A stretch of DNA of 64,000 nt from the NCBI RefSeq assembly GCF_900198195.1, contig NZ_LT899436.1, positions 4,058,001 to 4,122,000 on the forward strand. The letters run 5' to 3'. Positions within the stretch are counted from its first letter, which is position 1; the number at the start of each line of letters is the position of its first letter. Below the pieces are notes generated by a model. The model made no database searches. It was not told the DNA's origin and saw only the letters and a program-made list of their open reading frames with translations. Of the stretch, positions 1 to 9,364 are shown in pieces. The stretch is from Tenacibaculum jejuense. GTDB lineage: Bacteria; Bacteroidota; Bacteroidia; Flavobacteriales; Flavobacteriaceae. The position numbers were made by a program, and so were the translations under genes.

Positions 1-237
1 AATTGCTTTTTTCTTACTAGAAATTAATCCTAAAAATTTACCCTGTGTATCTTCATGATGATAAATCTCTGCAAAATCGCCTTCAACAGTAATTAATTTC
101 GTAACCTTTTTTATCTTATCTAATAAAATTACAGACTGACTTTCTGTTAAGTTTCTCTTTTTCACGTGAGAAAACTTTTGAAAAATAAAATAAGAAACAA
201 TAGCTCCTAAAGCCAATCCAAAAAATAATAATTCCAT
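1..237 (-). CDS. DUF4230-like membrane-anchored protein (3' part cut off by window edge)
   Basis: An open frame of 79 codons runs leftward from an ATG at 237 to the window edge, so the C-terminal part is missing. It begins with a hydrophobic segment (about residues 2-19, MELLFFGLALGAIVSYFIF) and continues with a basic stretch and the motif ITVEGDFAEIYHHED, which resembles the start of the DUF4230 domain found in many Bacteroidota inner-membrane proteins. Function of that family is unknown. The assignment is from pattern memory, and the missing C-terminus prevents confirmation. Confidence 0.6.
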   Translation of the reverse strand, partial: MELLFFGLALGAIVSYFIFQKFSHVKKRNLTESQSVILLDKIKKVTKLITVEGDFAEIYHHEDTQGKFLGLISSKKKAI

Positions 238-406
238 AAATACGAAATTACACTTTTAAATAAATAGTCACTGAATTAAAATCGAATTTACTCTAAAATA
301 CTACAAATAAAAACTCAATATAGACAAACTATTGACTTGCAAACTAGATTTAAAATCAACTTCTTATCTTTAAATCGAACTATATAAGAACTAAAATTTT
401 ATTACT

Positions 407-1141
407 ATGTTTCAATCTTTTATAATTGTAGCAGTGCTTTGTGTTGGATCTTTTTTCTATTACAAGTATATGATGCAAAAAACAAAAGCTGTTGCAGCTG
501 ATTTTGATGAAAATGAAGTTAAAAACAACCTTCAAAAATACATGGATATTTTAACTGAAAACCAACTAGATTATTTAAAAGTTTGGTTAAAAGACAAACC
601 AATTCATTCTTTTACAGATGCTAGCATTGCAATTTCTACTAAAGACAAGGCTAAAAATGCAGCAGTAGACGCAGCTAAAAGTGTAGCTTGGGCTGTTGTT
701 GGTGTAAAGGCAAAATACAGAAGAGTTGAGACTGCAGCACACCTAGTATTTAGTGATAACGAATTACATTTTTTAGCAGCTAATGTTGATGGCGATTTAG
801 AAACTCATATCACTTTCACAGAAACACAACTGGCAAATGCTAAAATAGAATACAAAGGACCTAAAAAAGGAGTGGATTTGGCTAGTGGTGTTACTGATTT
901 TATAAGCGCGAAATTGAACAAGGAAGAAAACATGATTAATGTTTTTGCTATTACTTTTAAAGATAGAAAAGACAATTTGATAATTCAAGCACATGATAAA
1001 GTTATGTTACCTTATGAAATGGGTGATAGTAGCTACACAAAAAATACAATGATTGCTAATGTGATTTCAAAAAGTTTCTTTCAAACGTTAGGCGAAAAAT
1101 ATCCAAACTTAACTGCATCTAAAGTTAAAATGGTGTCTTAA
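407..1141 (+). CDS. Uncharacterised membrane-anchored protein
   Basis: 244 residues. An N-terminal hydrophobic segment (about residues 3-20, IIVAVLCVGSFFYYKYMM) looks like a signal anchor; the rest is a soluble domain rich in Lys, Asp and Asn, with a small Ala-rich stretch (about residues 80-100). No motif that I recognise. The ATG at 407 follows an A-rich stretch typical of flavobacterial start regions, and a TATCTTTA sequence about 40 nt upstream resembles the Bacteroidota -7 element. A clear hairpin terminator follows, so it is probably a monocistronic gene. Function unknown. Confidence 0.8.
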   Translation: MFQSFIIVAVLCVGSFFYYKYMMQKTKAVAADFDENEVKNNLQKYMDILTENQLDYLKVWLKDKPIHSFTDASIAISTKDKAKNAAVDAAKSVAWAVVGVKAKYRRVETAAHLVFSDNELHFLAANVDGDLETHITFTETQLANAKIEYKGPKKGVDLASGVTDFISAKLNKEENMINVFAITFKDRKDNLIIQAHDKVMLPYEMGDSSYTKNTMIANVISKSFFQTLGEKYPNLTASKVKMVS

Positions 1142-1150
1142 ATAATCTAA

Positions 1151-1184
1151 AAAGGCTAGTTACTTTTCTTTAACTAGCCTTTAC
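1151..1184 (+). terminator. Intrinsic terminator after the 407-1141 gene
   Basis: A 12-bp perfect stem (AAAGGCTAGTTA 1151-1162 with TAACTAGCCTTT 1171-1182) encloses an 8-nt loop, 9 nt after the stop codon. The T-run is short, so strength is uncertain. Confidence 0.7.
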
Positions 1185-1196
1185 AATTACTATTAC

Positions 1197-1679
1197 ATGA
1201 AAAAGATATTATTACTTATTCTAATTACGCTATACTTCAACCAAAATCTTACTGCTCAAATAGCAAAAGATTATTGGAGTGGTATTTATAAATTAGAAGC
1301 TTATGGAAAAAAGACAGACAGTATTCATCCTAAACAGTTTTATACTATTGAAAAAGTAAAATTGCCTTACAATAAAGAAGATGATTTGGTAGGTAAATCC
1401 AACACATTTCGTTGGGTTATGAAGAATATTCATAATAAAGAAGATAAAAAGATCTTACGCCCTTTTATAGTTACAGAAGATAAAAACGAATACAAACAGT
1501 TTGAATGGGAAATCTTACACAAAAAAAACAAAATAAAGTGTTTAGATGGAGGAAATTTATTTATCTGTAAAACTACTCCCAAAAAACTAATTACTGTGGG
1601 TAATGACACTATTCAAACTAACTCAGGCACATTTGGAGTTCTTCTACATTATGGCGTATTTGAACTATATAAACAATAA
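1197..1679 (+). CDS. Secreted protein of unknown function
   Basis: 160 residues with a classical signal peptide (MKKILLLILITLYFNQNLTAQ, cleavage expected after TAQ near residue 20-21). The mature part is small, basic and rich in Lys and Trp/Phe/Tyr, with two Cys (about residues 115 and 124) that could form a disulfide. No family recognised. It starts 13 nt after the preceding terminator, so it needs its own promoter or read-through. Probably periplasmic or surface exposed. Confidence 0.7.
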   Translation: MKKILLLILITLYFNQNLTAQIAKDYWSGIYKLEAYGKKTDSIHPKQFYTIEKVKLPYNKEDDLVGKSNTFRWVMKNIHNKEDKKILRPFIVTEDKNEYKQFEWEILHKKNKIKCLDGGNLFICKTTPKKLITVGNDTIQTNSGTFGVLLHYGVFELYKQ

Positions 1680-1827
1680 ACCTCTTTGTGATAACTAGCG
1701 GAGATATTGATATCTTTATTTCAATCATAGTAAATTATAAAAAACACCTTACCTCTTAATTTCTACAAAATATTTAAGTAGTTTTAAAATCAAATTCGCC
1801 AAATATTTTAAAAAACTACAATTAAGT

Positions 1828-2964
1828 ATGCATGCTAAACTAACTGAACTTCGAAGAAAGCTTCATCAATTCCCTGAAGTTTCAGGGCAAGAATTTAAAA
1901 CTGCGAAGAGAGTTCAAGATTTTATTCATAAAAATTATCCTGGTGAACTTATATCTCAAATTGGAGGTCCAAGTTTTGCCGTTCTGTATAATTTTGGAAC
2001 CGAAGGAAATACTGTTGCTATTCGTTGTGAATTAGATGCGTTACCAATTATTGAAAAAAATGGTTTTGAATACAAATCTAATTTTGAAGGTGTTTCACAT
2101 AAATGCGGACATGATGGGCACATGGCAATGGTTGCTGGATTAGTTTTTTGGTTGAAAGAACAAAATTTTAAAAAAGGTCGGGTTGTTCTGGTTTTTCAAT
2201 CTGCTGAAGAAACAGGAAAAGGAGCTTACGAAATGTTAGAAGATGTAAAATTTAAAGCATTAAATATCGACTATATTTTTGCACTTCATAACATTCCTGG
2301 AGTTGATTTACACACTGTAATCACAATGAAAAATGGATTTTCTGCTGAAGTAGAAAGCTTTGTTTTAAAATTATCAGGTTTGGCTTCTCATGCTGCAGAA
2401 CCTCAAAATGGAATTAATCCTACTTTAGGAATAGCAGAACTTACTCAGGAATTAGACAAATTGAATATTAGTAATCCTAATGCTGAAAATTTTCAAGTAT
2501 TAACTCCAGTTCATATAAGAATAGGAGAAGCTAATTACGGAATTTCTCCTGGCGAAGCTGAACTCCATTACACAATTAGAACTTGGAGTCTAAAAACAAT
2601 GGAACAACTGAAAACTCAAATTCTAAATATCATCAATCAAATCAGTAAACAACATCAATTAAAACATGAAATGAATTGGCTAGAGCACTTTCCTGCCAGT
2701 GAAAATGATTTAGATTGCAATAGTATTATAAAAGACGCTGCTGAAAACTTACATTTCAATATTGAAGAACGTAGTTATCCCTTTAAATTTGGTGAAGATT
2801 TTGGTTGGTTTTCTAGACATTATAAAACTGGAATGTTTGGTTTAGGTTCTGGTTTACAAACAGCTCCATTGCATAATCCTTCTTACGATTTTCCTGATGA
2901 AATTATCCCTACAGGTATTGCTGTGTTTGGGGAAATACTCAAGAAAACATTAGAGGATAGATGA
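1828..2964 (+). CDS. M20 family metal-dependent amidohydrolase
   Basis: 378 residues, the normal length of the M20D amidohydrolase group (N-acyl amino acid or hippurate hydrolases). Metal-binding signatures are visible: CGHDGH (residues 93-98), the acidic pair in FQSAEETGKG (E127-E128), a His in ALHNIPG, and HAAEP in the lid domain. Members hydrolyse N-acyl amino acids or related amides with two bound metal ions; the exact substrate cannot be read here. There is no signal peptide, so it is cytoplasmic. It stands alone on this strand, 58 nt before a serine hydrolase gene that may be co-transcribed. Confidence 0.9.
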   Translation: MHAKLTELRRKLHQFPEVSGQEFKTAKRVQDFIHKNYPGELISQIGGPSFAVLYNFGTEGNTVAIRCELDALPIIEKNGFEYKSNFEGVSHKCGHDGHMAMVAGLVFWLKEQNFKKGRVVLVFQSAEETGKGAYEMLEDVKFKALNIDYIFALHNIPGVDLHTVITMKNGFSAEVESFVLKLSGLASHAAEPQNGINPTLGIAELTQELDKLNISNPNAENFQVLTPVHIRIGEANYGISPGEAELHYTIRTWSLKTMEQLKTQILNIINQISKQHQLKHEMNWLEHFPASENDLDCNSIIKDAAENLHFNIEERSYPFKFGEDFGWFSRHYKTGMFGLGSGLQTAPLHNPSYDFPDEIIPTGIAVFGEILKKTLEDR

Positions 2965-3022
2965 TTCTCAATTATTTTTTAAATTGCAATCATAAATTAA
3001 TCAACCTTACATAACTTATTCT

Positions 3023-4174
3023 ATGAAAAAACTTTTGTTCGTCTTAATTGCTATTGTTACAGTTTCTTGTAATCAAAAAGAAAAGAAAAATCAATACACT
3101 GAAAATTTAACTCAAACCTTAGACAGTGTTCTTTCTAATACTTTTAAAGAAAATGAACCTGGAGGATCTTTGCTGGTAAAAAAAGATGGTAAAATTGTCT
3201 TCTTAAAAAATTACGGTGTTGAGAATCTTAAAACCGGAAAGAAAATTACTGAAAATACCGTTTTTAATACGGGATCAATTTCTAAAACATTTGTATCTAA
3301 TGCTATTTTAATTTTACAAGAACGTGGACTACTTTCTGTAGAAGATAGTATTTATAAATATTTTAAAGATTTTGACAACAAAGAGATTGCTCAAAAAGTA
3401 AAAATCAAACATCTTTTATCGCATACATCGGGGTTACCAGATCTTAGAGATGTACGAAATAATTATGAATTTTTCCTAACGGCTAAAGACACTGCTAATT
3501 TTGAACCTATAAAACGTGCCGATTCTTTGAACTTTCAACCCGGAGAAAAGTTTCAATATTCAAATCCTTCTTATAATGGATTGGCTTTAATTGTTGAACA
3601 AGTTGCTAAACAAAAATGGCAAGATTTTATTAAAGAAAACATTTTTGAGCCTTCTGGAATGAAAACAAGTACGATTACAGATGGACCACATCCTGAGCAA
3701 GGAGTTGCTCACGCATATTATAAAGATGAAAACAATAAATACCAAGAAGCTGACTATGGTGAAATCCCTACTTTTGCTGCTTCTGGAAATGGTGGAATTT
3801 GGAGTACAGTTTTAGAATTAGCTAAATATGAAGAAGCTTTACTCAACAATGTATTTTTAGGTAAAGAATTAACTCAAAAATCTAGAGAAATTTACCATCC
3901 TAAAACATGGAAAGATTCTATAGCTCCTAATGTTGGTTACAGTTGGTTTATTGGTCAAGAAGGAGTTTTTAGAAAACCAATACCTCAAGAACTTGGAGTT
4001 AATATGTTTTCACACACTGGTTCACAAGGAGGATTTAAAGCTTTTTACATTAGTATTCCTGAAAAAAATATTTTTATCGCTGGATTATTCAATAAATACA
4101 GAAGTAATCTTTCTGAAATTATTGAAACATCGGTTGTCTCGTTGAAAGAAAATAATTGGTTAGATCAAAAATAA
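3023..4174 (+). CDS. Class C beta-lactamase-like serine hydrolase, lipoprotein
   Basis: 383 residues. The N-terminus has a lipobox (TVSC, Cys16), so it is a lipoprotein. The serine-hydrolase motifs of the beta-lactamase/PBP4*-type family are all present: SISK (S85-K88) as the SxxK nucleophile motif, YSN (179-181) and HTG (331-333) in place of KTG. Such proteins act as D-aminopeptidases, esterases or peptidoglycan-related hydrolases and are usually not true beta-lactamases. It follows the M20 amidohydrolase gene by 58 nt. Substrate unknown. Confidence 0.9.
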   Translation: MKKLLFVLIAIVTVSCNQKEKKNQYTENLTQTLDSVLSNTFKENEPGGSLLVKKDGKIVFLKNYGVENLKTGKKITENTVFNTGSISKTFVSNAILILQERGLLSVEDSIYKYFKDFDNKEIAQKVKIKHLLSHTSGLPDLRDVRNNYEFFLTAKDTANFEPIKRADSLNFQPGEKFQYSNPSYNGLALIVEQVAKQKWQDFIKENIFEPSGMKTSTITDGPHPEQGVAHAYYKDENNKYQEADYGEIPTFAASGNGGIWSTVLELAKYEEALLNNVFLGKELTQKSREIYHPKTWKDSIAPNVGYSWFIGQEGVFRKPIPQELGVNMFSHTGSQGGFKAFYISIPEKNIFIAGLFNKYRSNLSEIIETSVVSLKENNWLDQK

Positions 4175-4283
4175 TAGTATTAAATGCTTGCTAATTCAGG
4201 TTCTCATTTCTAATTCTATCTCTAGAGTTTACCAATAAATAAGGAATAAGAAAACGAACTTGTCGTATAGGCGTTTATAAAGT

Positions 4284-5036
4284 TTAGTTTAAAATTTTAT
4301 ATAATACAGGCTTACTAGGCGTAGCATCATTTTCGAATGGTGCTACCATTAGATTTAAAAAATACACACCGTCTTTAACAGCATTTGAAACAAAAATAAA
4401 CTCAGTTATTGTAGCATCCAATCGAATTTTACCTTGGGTATTCCAAAAGGCATTATGAGCTAATAACAGTCCGTTATCTTTCTCTTTATCTACAGATGGC
4501 AAATCAATTAATAAATGTTCAATTCCCTTTTCTCTTAGGTAAATAGCCGCTTCTTCTAACAAATATGGAGGATTGGTATTTGAATATCTTTTAGATTTTT
4601 TTTCTGTTTCTAAATTAGGCAAAGTTCTAATTACTATTGCTTCTCTTTTTTTATTCCCTAAAACAACTTGTAATTGTTTTTTAGAAATTACTTCGTCTTC
4701 TCCTAGAGTTTCTGGAGCTACGGTAACAACCTCAGCTAAAAAGAAAAAACGTTTCAAATTTTCATTAATAGAATGTACTTTTTCGGTTATATGCCCAACA
4801 CATTCTGTATGTGTGATATGTGAATGCGGATTGAATTGAATCGTGTTGAAATTAACTGGTGCTCCTTCTGAAACTTTAATTACTTCATCACCAAATTGCT
4901 CAGCATAAATTTTAGGATCATCTAAATACCACGCATTTACATTATCTTTAGTAGTATCAATAGGAATGGAAATATCTATTGGCTTCGATATATCTATTTG
5001 ATATTTCTTTGAATTATACTGAATTGTTGCAATCAA
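4284..5036 (-). CDS. Cyclase family protein (kynurenine formamidase-like)
   Basis: 250 residues of the metal-dependent cyclase family (PF04199), which includes kynurenine formamidase and isatin hydrolase. The metal-site region reads NPHSHITHTECVGHI, a variant of the usual HxGTHxDxPxH motif in which the acidic residue is replaced by T-E-C; the catalytic set may therefore differ. The start is a TTG overlapping the TGA stop of hemW (TTGA at 5036-5033). No in-frame ATG exists near the N-terminus, so translation is probably coupled to hemW. Substrate not identifiable. Confidence 0.8.
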   Translation of the reverse strand: MIATIQYNSKKYQIDISKPIDISIPIDTTKDNVNAWYLDDPKIYAEQFGDEVIKVSEGAPVNFNTIQFNPHSHITHTECVGHITEKVHSINENLKRFFFLAEVVTVAPETLGEDEVISKKQLQVVLGNKKREAIVIRTLPNLETEKKSKRYSNTNPPYLLEEAAIYLREKGIEHLLIDLPSVDKEKDNGLLLAHNAFWNTQGKIRLDATITEFIFVSNAVKDGVYFLNLMVAPFENDATPSKPVLYKILN

Positions 5037-6166
5037 GATAAATTTAATTTAAACAAATCGGAAGCAATACCGTCGGTTAAAAACTTTCCTTTTCGTGTCG
5101 TTTTTAGTGTTTCATTTTCAATATACAATAAATCTTCAAGAATAAATTTTTCGGCTTGCATTTTTAAATACGCCAAATATTTTCCTCCGAAATCTTTTTC
5201 TACTTTCTGAAAAGAAACTCCCCAAATCGTTCGTAAACCTGTCATAACATATTCATTATAACAATCTGTTACAGAAAGTTTTTCAACCTCAATTGGTAAT
5301 TCACCAGTAGTTATTTTTTGGATATATAATGCATTGTTAGCAATATTCCATCCTCGTTGTTTCCCGTTGAAAGAATGAGCAGACGGACCAATTCCTAAAT
5401 ATTTTTTCCCTTGCCAGTACGCTGAATTATTCTGACTGAAAAAACCTTCCTTTCCAAAGTTTGATAATTCATAATGTTGAAAATCTGCTTTATTTAATTC
5501 ATCAACTAAAATTAAAAACTGTTCTTGTGCTAACTCATCATCAACATTATCTATAATTCCTTTTTCAATAAAACTTTCTAAAGCTGTTTTAGGCTCAACA
5601 GTTAATGCATAACTTGAAATATGTGGAACTCCGTAAGATAAAGCTGTATGAATATTCTCTCGCCACTCTTCATTTGTAGTATTGGGAATACCATAAATCA
5701 AATCAATTGAAATATTATCAAACTTCTGAATAGCCTGAGACAAACTTCTTTTTGCTTCTTCTGCATTGTGTGCTCGATTCATTAGTTTTAAATCCTTTTC
5801 AAAAAAAGATTGGATTCCTATACTTAATCTATTTACAGAAGAACTTGCTAAGTTTTCAATTCTTTCGGAAGTTAAATCATCTGGATTCGCTTCCAAAGTA
5901 ATTTCAGGTTCTTCAATAACTTTATAATTATCGTAAACTGATTTGATAATACGATCAATTTCTGTTTGGCTGAGTACACTTGGTGTTCCTCCTCCAAAGT
6001 AAATCGTTTTTATCGCTTCATTATCAAACTCATTTTTACGCAATATTAACTCTGTAATTATTGCAGTTATCATTTCTTCCTTCCTTTTTAAAGAAGTAGA
6101 AAAATGAAAATCACAGTAATAGCACGCCTGCTTACAAAACGGAATATGAATGTAAATTCCACTCAT
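5033..6166 (-). CDS. hemW: Radical SAM heme chaperone HemW
   Basis: 377 residues. The N-terminus carries the radical SAM cluster motif CKQACYYC (C11, C15, C18), followed by the HemW-type core (YFGGGTPS, SIGIQSF, LIYGIPNTT) and a C-terminal HemW domain. HemW binds heme and delivers it to respiratory enzymes; such genes are often mis-annotated as oxygen-independent coproporphyrinogen oxidase. The usual heptad and length support HemW rather than HemN. Its start codon lies inside a four-copy 7-bp tandem repeat. It overlaps the downstream cyclase gene by 4 nt. Confidence 0.92.
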   Translation of the reverse strand: MSGIYIHIPFCKQACYYCDFHFSTSLKRKEEMITAIITELILRKNEFDNEAIKTIYFGGGTPSVLSQTEIDRIIKSVYDNYKVIEEPEITLEANPDDLTSERIENLASSSVNRLSIGIQSFFEKDLKLMNRAHNAEEAKRSLSQAIQKFDNISIDLIYGIPNTTNEEWRENIHTALSYGVPHISSYALTVEPKTALESFIEKGIIDNVDDELAQEQFLILVDELNKADFQHYELSNFGKEGFFSQNNSAYWQGKKYLGIGPSAHSFNGKQRGWNIANNALYIQKITTGELPIEVEKLSVTDCYNEYVMTGLRTIWGVSFQKVEKDFGGKYLAYLKMQAEKFILEDLLYIENETLKTTRKGKFLTDGIASDLFKLNLS

Positions 6167-6195
6167 CAGTTATCAGTTATCAGTTATCAGTTATC
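6165..6195. repeat. 7-bp tandem repeat (4 copies) at the hemW start
   Basis: Four perfect copies of ATCAGTT plus a partial copy (ATC) occupy 6165-6195. On the coding strand they read GATAACT repeated up to the hemW ATG (6166-6164), so the repeat is the whole immediate leader of the gene. A unit of 7 is not a multiple of 3, but only the leader would change with copy number. Confidence 0.95.
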
Positions 6196-6259
6196 TAAAA
6201 CTATTTTTTTCTAAAAGCTACACAAATAAAAATTAAAAACTTTTCAACGTTATACAAAA

Positions 6260-6814
6260 CTACTTCTTTACTCTTTTTTCGTTTTGTTTTACAAAAGCAG
6301 CCCAACCTGTATAATTCTTGCCTCCTACTTTAGCTCCTGAATTATAAAAATGACAAACCGCAGCTGCTAGTCCGTCTGTTGCATCTAAATTTTTGGGTAA
6401 GGTTTTTAGATTTAATAATGACTTTAACATTAAAGCCACTTGTTCTTTACTTGCTTTTCCATTACCTGTAATTGCCATTTTTATTTTTAATGGCGCATAT
6501 TCTGTTACAGGAATTTCACGAGATAAACCCGCGGCCATTGCAACTCCTTGCGCACGTCCTAACTTTAACATCGATTGTACATTCTTACCAAAGAATGGAG
6601 CTTCTAACGCAATTTCATCTGGTTTATATGTGTCGATAAGTTCAATAGTACGTTCAAAAATGAGCTTTAGTTTTAAATAATGGTCTGTATATTTTTTCAA
6701 GATTAATTCATTCATTTGAACAAATTCCATCTTCTTTCCTACAACCTTAATAATTCCAAATCCCATAATGGAAGTTCCTGGATCTATACCTAATATGATT
6801 TTTTCTGTCTTCAA
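6260..6814 (-). CDS. ruvC: Holliday junction endonuclease RuvC
   Basis: RuvC resolves Holliday junctions with RuvAB. The RNase H-like fold motifs are visible: ILGIDPGTSIMGFG with the first catalytic Asp, ALEAPFFGKN with the catalytic Glu, and DATDGLAAAVCH with the C-terminal acidic residues. I chose a TTG start at 6814 because it gives the family's usual length (184 residues) and a standard N-terminus. The open frame continues to a further TTG at 6850, but those 12 residues do not look like RuvC. There is no ATG before the first motif. Downstream is hemW on the same strand, 93 nt away. Confidence 0.88.
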   Translation of the reverse strand: MKTEKIILGIDPGTSIMGFGIIKVVGKKMEFVQMNELILKKYTDHYLKLKLIFERTIELIDTYKPDEIALEAPFFGKNVQSMLKLGRAQGVAMAAGLSREIPVTEYAPLKIKMAITGNGKASKEQVALMLKSLLNLKTLPKNLDATDGLAAAVCHFYNSGAKVGGKNYTGWAAFVKQNEKRVKK

Positions 6815-7137
6815 ATTTATGGCACTTAGTACAGGCACAAAGCTAATCAATAAAAAACGAATGCCTGTATTGAGATTAAAGACTGCTGACTCACTTTTTA
6901 ATTGTTATTTCTGATTTTATTTGATTTGTAAAGAAGCTAAAATAAACAACCTTAACCAATTATACACAAAGGAATTATACTTATTAAAAAACTACTTGAA
7001 CAGTTTTTAATTCATTCTTAATCGAGTAACGTTTATACCCTGAAAAGACTACGCTTAAGGTTTTTTAACTTTTAACGTATTTAAATAATGTGTTGTTTTG
7101 CTAATAATCTTTCACATTTAATTAAACTCTTATTCAT

Positions 7138-7572
7138 ATGGAAGCTAATATTATTACTCCTATTAAAATAACAAAATCTACTAATACATATCCAAATAGT
7201 GACTTTACTTTTGGTATAGATAAGAATGGAAATCAAATATTGGTTGCCAAACCAGTTAGTGCAATTTATTACCCTGATCGTTTATCTATAATCGTTGCTA
7301 TAGATGAAGATTATTCTGGTACTCCTGAAATATATTACTTCAAAGAAAAAGGCACCATATATGTTTCTTTTAAATTTACTCACTCTTCAGTTCCAAATCG
7401 TCTTTATGAATGGACTATAAACATTGATAATAACTTATTTGGTGCTAATAAACCTAAAACGGTTTATTTAACAGACACAAAATCTTCATTAGATGACACG
7501 ATGATTGAAGGTCAGGGAACTGAAACTTCAGAAGGAACAGAAGTTAGTTTTGATGAACCTCCGATGAAATAA
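7138..7572 (+). CDS. Orphan protein upstream of a sensor kinase
   Basis: 144 residues, no signal peptide and no membrane segment. The body is predicted by eye to be beta-rich (alternating Ile/Tyr/Val with Lys/Thr/Asn) and ends in an acidic Glu/Gly/Ser/Thr-rich tail. I do not recognise the family. It lies 13 nt before the TPR histidine kinase gene, so it is probably the first gene of that operon. By context it may be an effector or a ligand handled by the adjacent regulatory pair; this is inference only. Confidence 0.75.
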   Translation: MEANIITPIKITKSTNTYPNSDFTFGIDKNGNQILVAKPVSAIYYPDRLSIIVAIDEDYSGTPEIYYFKEKGTIYVSFKFTHSSVPNRLYEWTINIDNNLFGANKPKTVYLTDTKSSLDDTMIEGQGTETSEGTEVSFDEPPMK

Positions 7573-7585
7573 ATATTATGGATTA

Positions 7586-9364
7586 ATGTTATTGAAGACT
7601 TTATTTATTGCCTGCCTATTTACGTTAATACCTAGTACTCTCATCTTTTCTCAGAATAAAAACGATATTTACTTAGACATACTTAAATATTCTAATAATA
7701 TAAAATCTGAATCAGAACTTAACAAAGCGATTGTTTTCTTCTCTGAGAAAAAATGGGATTCTACGTTAATATACACTCAAAAATATCTTTCTAAGTTTAA
7801 GCCAATTCATCACTCTAAAAATTTGGTTCATTACATAAGAGGAGTAAGTTTATTCAAAAAAAATGCTTTTACAGAAGCCAAAAATCAATTAGCAAAAATC
7901 TCTCCTAATTTTAAGTTTCATAATATTAAAGAATTCTATTTAGGTTATATAAACATCTCATTATATAAATATGAAGAAGCGATCACACATTTCTTACCAT
8001 TATCACTGAAAAGTAATAATGAATTGAAATACTTTAAGAAAGAATCAATGTATAAAAATCTTTCATCTTGTTATTCTATAATAGAACAATTTGATAAGGC
8101 AGAATATTATTTTGAAAAAGTAAATCAAAGCACAAAGGATACTTTAAAACTAATTGACAATTATACTAACAGAGCTCATTTATATCTTAAAAACAAGAAA
8201 CTTAAATTTCTTTATTTAAAAAAAGCTTATAAATTATCTAAACAAATAAGCTATGATAGCAGTAGAGGTTTAAATACTAAATACAAAAAAATTGATTTCT
8301 TAAAAAGGAAAAGAAAAGCATCAAAAAATATGGCTATAATTGAAGAAAATTATGGCCGTTACACATCTGCTCTCTATTACAGAAAAGAATATGAAAAATA
8401 CCATGATATTATAAATAGTCAGAATAAAATTTACGAAGTAGCAAAAAAAGAGAAAGAACTTGCTCTGGCAGGTAAACAAAAGGAAATAGATTTATTCACC
8501 ACTAAAAATAAGTTACTTAAGACCGAAAATAAATTAAAAACTGTTGAACGTAACAATTTGTTTTTTACTTCTGGTATTCTCTTCATTCTCTTACTAACAA
8601 GCGCCTATTTTTATAGAGAAAAAGTAAAAACGAATAAAGTAATTTCTTCACAAAAAGAAACTTTAAATGAATTAAATATAACAAAGGATAAATTATTTTC
8701 AATTGTGAGTCATGACTTGCGTTCTTCTGTAAATGCTTTAAAAACTAGTAATAGGGTGTTACTAGAAAATTTACAATCTAAAAACATTAATGTTTTAGAA
8801 GATTTATTACAAAAAAACAGCGGCATTGTAAATGGTGCTTATGGCTTGTTAGATAATTTGTTAAACTGGGCTTTACTTCAAACAGATGGTGGATACTTTC
8901 ATATAGAATCTCATCGTTTATTTTTTATTGTAGAACATGTGGCATATAATTACAAAGGCTTATTTCGTGAAAAAAAAATTCATTTTGAAAACAAAACATC
9001 TAAAAAAGCTACAGTTACAGTTGATCAAGAATCGTTAAAACTAATTCTGCGAAACTTATTAGATAATGCTATTAAATTTTCAAGACCTAAAGGATCAATA
9101 TCTCTTTACACTAAAGAATCTAATAACTATTGGTGTTTAATTGTAGAAGACACTGGTTTAGGGATGAGTGAACATACTAGATTAGAACTACTACAAGAAA
9201 CTACAATACTAAATAAAAAAGTTCATAAAAATATTATTGGTACAGGATTAGGGTTAAGTCTGGTAAAATCAATGATTCAAAAAAATAATGGGAAATTCAA
9301 TATAGAAAGCACTCTTGAAAAAGGAACAAAAATCATAGTATCATTACCTAAAAATTATGACTAA
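7586..9364 (+). CDS. TPR-containing sensor histidine kinase
   Basis: 592 residues. Order: signal peptide (about residues 1-22, ending FSQ), helical TPR-like repeats (about 30-270), a coiled coil, one membrane segment (about residues 325-341, NLFFTSGILFILLLTSAYFY), then a HisKA domain with the phospho-accepting His in SIVSHDLRSS, and an HATPase domain with NLLDNAIKFS (N box), DTGLGMS (G1) and GTGLGLSL (G2). The layout is common in Bacteroidota, where the TPR region senses from the periplasm. Its stop overlaps the ATG of the response regulator by one base (TAATG), so the two are coupled. Confidence 0.92.
   Translation: MLLKTLFIACLFTLIPSTLIFSQNKNDIYLDILKYSNNIKSESELNKAIVFFSEKKWDSTLIYTQKYLSKFKPIHHSKNLVHYIRGVSLFKKNAFTEAKNQLAKISPNFKFHNIKEFYLGYINISLYKYEEAITHFLPLSLKSNNELKYFKKESMYKNLSSCYSIIEQFDKAEYYFEKVNQSTKDTLKLIDNYTNRAHLYLKNKKLKFLYLKKAYKLSKQISYDSSRGLNTKYKKIDFLKRKRKASKNMAIIEENYGRYTSALYYRKEYEKYHDIINSQNKIYEVAKKEKELALAGKQKEIDLFTTKNKLLKTENKLKTVERNNLFFTSGILFILLLTSAYFYREKVKTNKVISSQKETLNELNITKDKLFSIVSHDLRSSVNALKTSNRVLLENLQSKNINVLEDLLQKNSGIVNGAYGLLDNLLNWALLQTDGGYFHIESHRLFFIVEHVAYNYKGLFREKKIHFENKTSKKATVTVDQESLKLILRNLLDNAIKFSRPKGSISLYTKESNNYWCLIVEDTGLGMSEHTRLELLQETTILNKKVHKNIIGTGLGLSLVKSMIQKNNGKFNIESTLEKGTKIIVSLPKNYD

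Noticed and set aside
797..994. 65-residue frame on the minus strand within the 407-1141 gene
   Set aside because: Antisense shadow of a clear plus-strand gene; no start signal or family pattern.
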